NCBI GenBank assembly: GCA_002887195.1
Contig: PJAB01001089.1
Span: 1 to 17,384, forward strand
Direction of reading: 5' to 3'
DNA from: Chrysochromulina parva
Taxonomy: Eukaryota > Haptophyta > Prymnesiales > Chrysochromulinaceae
DNA length: 17,384 nucleotides
Part shown: piece after piece, positions 14,145 to 17,384 of the stretch
How positions within the stretch are numbered: the first letter of the stretch is position 1
How the letters are laid out: every line of letters starts with the position of its first letter
Notes under the pieces: model-generated
What the model was told of the DNA's origin: nothing
Databases searched by the model: none
The model's input: only the letters and a program-made list of their open reading frames with translations
Translations under genes and position numbers: made by a program

Positions 14145-17138
14145 TCAATCTGCGAAGAGGTCGAAGGCCGCGGCGGAGGTGGCAGAGGCGGCGGGCGAGA
14201 GGACCTCCGCCTCGGGCCCCTCAAGGCTCTCAGCGCGACGGCGCTTCTTTTGCTCGGTGGTGGTGGCACGTCTCGCGTGGCTCTCACTGCCGTCGGAGCC
14301 CTCGGGCCGCTTGGTGCCACGCGGCGCTGTCATGAGCGTCGGCGGGCGCATCGTCATATCGAGCTTCTGCCAGCGAGGCGCAATGCCGGCTTCCGCCGAA
14401 AGCAAGCTGCCGTCGGCGTCGGCCGCCGCCTTTGGGCTAACCGTCGGCGATTTGGCACAGTGAGTCAAGGTAGGCGCCGCTGCGGCCAGCGCGGTGGGCA
14501 CGGCGGCGTCAACGTTGGTGTCTTGGTCAGCGACATTCTCCTTGTCGGCTGCGGCTGCGGCCGCAGCCGCACGGCGCGAGTGCGGCGGCGGCGGCGGCAG
14601 TCCCAGAAGGATGCTCTCAAGTCCACAGGCGCGTGCAGCCTCGAGCAGCGCTGAGGGCAGGGCACCGGGCGGGGGACGCTGCGCTGGTGCCTTGGCCTCG
14701 GTACGTCCCACCGCATCGGCCTCGGCTGGTCCTACAGAAGCCGATACCGCAGCCTTAGTCGCCTTGACTGCTGACGCTGGTGCAGGCGGCGGCTTCTCGG
14801 CCGATGCCTTCTCGGCCGCTGCCTTCTCCGCCGCCGCCTTCTCCGCCGCCGCCTTCTCTGTCGTCGCCTTCTCCGCCGCCTTCTCAGCCTCTGCAGCCGC
14901 CATTACGTTCGCCTCCGCCATCGCTGGGCGTGCGACCGTTACGTCCGATGCGGCCACCGCCGCATCCTCCTCCGCCTTCTTCGCTGCTCCCTCTGCCTCC
15001 TTCGCCGCGGTGAACGACTCCAGAGTCGCCGGCCGCAGAGAGCTGCGTCGAGCAAAGTGCGGCAGCGCGGAGCCATCGGCGCCTCCAGGGGCCCCGCTGC
15101 TGCTCGAAGCTGGCACCACTGCCGGTGGACGCTGCCCCTTAGCCGCGGCGCCCTTTGCAGGCGTGCGGGCGAGCAGTGATCGTGGTTCGCTCGTGTGAGC
15201 GGCAGGCGTGCGGGTAAGCAGCGATCGTGGGCCGCTCGCGTGAGCATCCGCCCACTCAAGCGGAGGCAGCAACCGGGAGGCGGCCGGCGACGCCACTGAG
15301 ACGCTCGATGGCGCACGCAGCCCAGACGCGAGGGCGGGGACGCCAAAGGGCACCCGAACGGGCGCGCCGAAGGGAATGGCTTCGGGCGCGCCGCCGAAGC
15401 GCACGGCGAGACGTGCTTTGAAGGGCGAGGCGACCGGAGGCGGAGCGGCGGCAGGAGCTGCGGGGGGCATGCCATCGAGCTCGTCATCGAGTTCGAGCTC
15501 GTCGGCAGTGGACCACCCCGGTCTGGCCATGTGCGCAACGACCGGCGCGGCGACCTGCCACTGGCCTTCTGACAACCGCCGTGCCTCCTCCTGCTTGCGC
15601 GACTTGGGCGTTAGCACGCCGGCGCCGTCGTCGTACTCGACCGCTGCTGTCGGCAGATAGCATATTGCGGTGGCGCTGGCGGCAGCCGGGAGGTGAGGCT
15701 CAGGAACGGGCTGGGGTGCGGGCGGCGAGAGGGGACGCGCTTGTTGCCATGGCAACTCTGCACACGTGTTCGCGTCTTGCACAGCCGCCGCAGCGTCTTC
15801 GACGGCCTCCTCCTCCGCCACCGCCGCTGGTGCCTCAATGACTGCCTCCACTGCCTTCTCGATCACCTTGACTGCCTCTGCCGCCGCCTCCGCCGCCTCC
15901 GCCGCCTCCTCCGTCGCCTCCTCCGCCGCCTCCTTTGCTGCCTGCGCGATCTCGGCGATCTCCACGACCTCCTCCGCCTCTGACACTGCTGCCTCCGCCT
16001 CCATCGCCGCCTCCTCCACCTCCATCGCCGTCACCTCCACCTCCATCGCCGTCACCTCCGCCTCCACCGCGTCCATTGCTTCCCACACTGCCTCCGCGGG
16101 CGCCGCGGACGCGGGGGGCGCGGGCGCGGCAGGTGCGGCAGCTGCCGCCTCCGCCTCCGCCTCCGCCTCCGCCTCTGCCTCCGCCTCCGCCTCCGCCTCC
16201 GCCGCGCGCGCCGCCGCTGTCGCCTTCGCCTCGCGCGTCTCCACCGCATGCTGCTGCGCCTGGCGCGCGGTGGCCTGCTCGGCCGTCAGTGCGCGCGCGA
16301 TCGCCGCAAGCTCACCGTCGAGCAGCAGGAGCTCCGAGCGCCAGACGGTGGCTGCCGCGTCCGCGGCGTGCATCGCGTGCATAATCCCCGCTGCGTGCTC
16401 GCCGCACAGCGCCGCCAGCCGTCGCTCAGTCTCCTCGAACTCTGCCGCGAGCACCGCCATATCCTTTAGCGAGCGCTCTCGGCTCGCCGCCTCCTCGGCC
16501 TGCACAGTGTTCAGCAAGCGACGCACGTCGCACAGTTGTCCGTAGTGCACATCAGCGCGCCGCTGCTCCGATGCAGCAGCTGCGCGCTCCGATGCGGCTT
16601 CCGCACGCTCTGCGCTCAAGATGCTCATGACCTGCTGCAGCTCCGCGGCACAAGTAGAATGCGCCGCCTGCTCATGGTGCAGCGCCACGTCGGCCGTATC
16701 GGCGCGCGCGCGCAGCGTGTCGGCCGCAGCCATGAGCTCGTGCACCTGGGCGGTAAGCTCGCGGTTGGCCGCCGCGACCGCCGATGCGCGCTGCTCGAGC
16801 GAGGTGATGTGGGCCATCAGCGGTGCAAGAGCCGATTCTTCGCGCTCACGGAGCGAGCGCAGCGAGGCGTTTTCCTCGCCGAGTTCGCGCAGGCGGCGCT
16901 GCAGCTTGACGAGCTCATCGCGGTGCTGGGCCTGAAGCACGTGCAGCACCGAGTCGCTGCGTGCCGGCTGCGTCGCCAGCAGCGCCTTGGCTCCCGCCGC
17001 CTCGAAGCGTGCGGCCATCTGCTGGTAAGCGGAGAAGTACGCCTCGGCCTGCAAGCGCAGGTCATCGAAGAGGGCGCTTGAGTCGACGGTTGCTGTCGGG
17101 GCCGACGATGGTGCGACGACGCCTGCGAAGCGTGGCAT
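14145..17138 (-). CDS. Coiled-coil, Ala/Glu-rich protein with KEN motif and nuclear-type basic cluster (997 aa)
   Basis: I do not recognise the family. The first ATG is used; the frame opens 24 codons upstream only at a GTG, with a TAA six codons before that. Residues about 22-335 have the heptad pattern of a long coiled coil, ending in an Ala-Glu dipeptide run (311-331). A second Glu/Ala/Val segment (about 350-455) is built from heptads such as TAMEVEV. The rest is Pro/Ala-rich and probably disordered, with a Lys-Ala-Ala-Ala-Glu array (757-782). Possible regulatory sites are TPKS (510-513), SPFK (571-574) and TPAK (659-662), which fit the CDK consensus; a 15-residue duplication with RSLLxRTPA; a KEN motif at 866-868; and a KKRRR cluster (964-968) resembling a nuclear signal. 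These suggest a cell-cycle-regulated nuclear or spindle protein, but composition bias makes short motifs weak evidence. Confidence 0.85.
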   Translation of the reverse strand: MPRFAGVVAPSSAPTATVDSSALFDDLRLQAEAYFSAYQQMAARFEAAGAKALLATQPARSDSVLHVLQAQHRDELVKLQRRLRELGEENASLRSLREREESALAPLMAHITSLEQRASAVAAANRELTAQVHELMAAADTLRARADTADVALHHEQAAHSTCAAELQQVMSILSAERAEAASERAAAASEQRRADVHYGQLCDVRRLLNTVQAEEAASRERSLKDMAVLAAEFEETERRLAALCGEHAAGIMHAMHAADAAATVWRSELLLLDGELAAIARALTAEQATARQAQQHAVETREAKATAAARAAEAEAEAEAEAEAEAEAEAAAAAPAAPAPPASAAPAEAVWEAMDAVEAEVTAMEVEVTAMEVEEAAMEAEAAVSEAEEVVEIAEIAQAAKEAAEEATEEAAEAAEAAAEAVKVIEKAVEAVIEAPAAVAEEEAVEDAAAAVQDANTCAELPWQQARPLSPPAPQPVPEPHLPAAASATAICYLPTAAVEYDDGAGVLTPKSRKQEEARRLSEGQWQVAAPVVAHMARPGWSTADELELDDELDGMPPAAPAAAPPPVASPFKARLAVRFGGAPEAIPFGAPVRVPFGVPALASGLRAPSSVSVASPAASRLLPPLEWADAHASGPRSLLTRTPAAHTSEPRSLLARTPAKGAAAKGQRPPAVVPASSSSGAPGGADGSALPHFARRSSLRPATLESFTAAKEAEGAAKKAEEDAAVAASDVTVARPAMAEANVMAAAEAEKAAEKATTEKAAAEKAAAEKAAAEKASAEKPPPAPASAVKATKAAVSASVGPAEADAVGRTEAKAPAQRPPPGALPSALLEAARACGLESILLGLPPPPPHSRRAAAAAAAADKENVADQDTNVDAAVPTALAAAAPTLTHCAKSPTVSPKAAADADGSLLSAEAGIAPRWQKLDMTMRPPTLMTAPRGTKRPEGSDGSESHARRATTTEQKKRRRAESLEGPEAEVLSPAASATSAAAFDLFAD
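14796..14876 (-). repeat. 15-bp coding repeat (EKAAA pentapeptides)
   Basis: Consecutive pentapeptides of the EKAAA type are encoded by a 15-bp unit seen on the plus strand as gccgccgccttctcc and close variants. It gives an extended charged helix within the Pro/Ala-rich half of the 997-residue protein. Confidence 0.85.
15157..15246 (-). repeat. 45-bp tandem duplication (RSLLxRTPA)
   Basis: Two 45-bp copies begin at 15157 and 15202, each opening on the plus strand with gcaggcgtgcggg. On the minus strand they encode 15-residue units sharing PRSLL and RTPA. Each copy carries a Thr-Pro site and an RxxL sequence. Confidence 0.9.
15996..16058 (-). repeat. 21-bp repeat encoding heptads
   Basis: Three degenerate 21-bp units encode heptads EVTAMEV, EVTAMEV and EEAAMEA. 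The period equals one coiled-coil heptad, so the second coiled coil has grown by DNA repeat expansion. Confidence 0.8.
16146..16208 (-). repeat. GCCTCC hexamer microsatellite encoding (Ala-Glu)n
   Basis: About ten copies of gcctcc on the plus strand (one with gcctct) encode Ala-Glu dipeptides at the end of the first coiled coil of the 997-residue protein. The tract is a strong candidate for length variation. Confidence 0.9.
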
Positions 17139-17384
17139 CGGAAGATCGCGTCGGGGCTCCTTCGCGTCGGGGCTCTCCGTCGCGTCGGGACCGTCCGGGC
17201 GGCCCTTCACGGGGCTGGTTGCCTCTTACCCCCCCCCGCTGGTTGCGTACGAGAAGCCTGCCCAACCTGTCTTGCTTTGTGTGAGCCGAAAGTGGGGAAG
17301 GCGCCGTATCGGTCGCCCCCCCCAAGCAGCTAAGAGCGCTCAGCGAGAGGCGGAGCTCGCGTACGTCGAAGCTGAGTAGGCGCC
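17139..17384. promoter_or_regulatory. Upstream region of the coiled-coil gene
   Basis: This 246-bp stretch precedes the 997-residue minus-strand gene and runs to the window edge, so it should hold the promoter and 5' UTR. It has two poly-C runs (about 17229-17237 and 17316-17323) and a repeated cgcgtcggg element near 17148-17189. No TATA box was seen. A plus-strand frame ending at TAG 17377-17379 is open here but has no independent support. Confidence 0.45.

Noticed and set aside
17203..17379. Plus-strand frame ending at TAG 17377-17379, possible gene tail
   Set aside because: The last residues look helix-like, but upstream the frame is antisense to the coiled-coil gene, crosses two poly-C runs, and shows no supported start.
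1..17384. CRISPR arrays, insertion sequences or prophage genes
   Set aside because: No regularly spaced repeats with unique spacers, no transposase or integrase, and no phage structural genes were seen. The tandem repeats present are coding low-complexity tracts.

Overview
The window looks like nuclear DNA from a compact, GC-rich microbial eukaryote, most plausibly an alga or related protist. The evidence is as follows. No gene is preceded by a Shine-Dalgarno-type site. Two enzymes carry N-terminal presequences of mitochondrial type. The domains present (WW, RCC1 repeats, 4F5/SERF) are eukaryotic. The proteins are rich in Ala, Pro and Glu low-complexity sequence and short tandem repeats. A haptophyte-like or similar stramenopile-like source would fit, but the sequence does not settle the taxon. 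All seven genes read as single uninterrupted frames, so introns are rare or absent here. Starts were set at the first in-frame ATG; longer frames opening at GTG or TTG were trimmed.

Layout. Bases 1-1709 are lower in GC and hold no gene I can support. A large repeat protein of 1343 residues lies on the minus strand (1710-5741). It is divergent, across 190 bp, from a WW-domain coiled-coil protein on the plus strand (5932-7638). A plus-strand protein with four RCC1 repeats and long coiled coils follows after 111 bp (7750-9849), in the same reading frame as the WW gene. A convergent gap follows. Then come two minus-strand metabolic genes only 74 bp apart, an RraA-family aldolase (11430-12308) and an MDR-family quinone oxidoreductase (10174-11355), both with likely mitochondrial presequences. 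The aldolase is divergent, across 220 bp, from a plus-strand protein with a 4F5/SERF N-terminus and a long acidic tail (12529-13389). After a 755-bp convergent gap, a 997-residue minus-strand coiled-coil protein (14145-17138) carries a nuclear-localisation-like basic cluster, CDK-type sites and a KEN motif.

How the genes relate. The only plausible metabolic unit is the aldolase/oxidoreductase pair, which may act together in mitochondria. The WW gene, the RCC1 gene and the repeat protein share a compact divergent/tandem arrangement and may be co-expressed scaffold or cytoskeletal proteins, but that is inference from position and coiled-coil content. The most unusual points are the single TAG separating the same-frame WW and RCC1 genes, the four-blade RCC1 array behind an HCCH knuckle, the enlarged SERF-like protein, and the two unrecognised repeat families in the 1343-residue protein.
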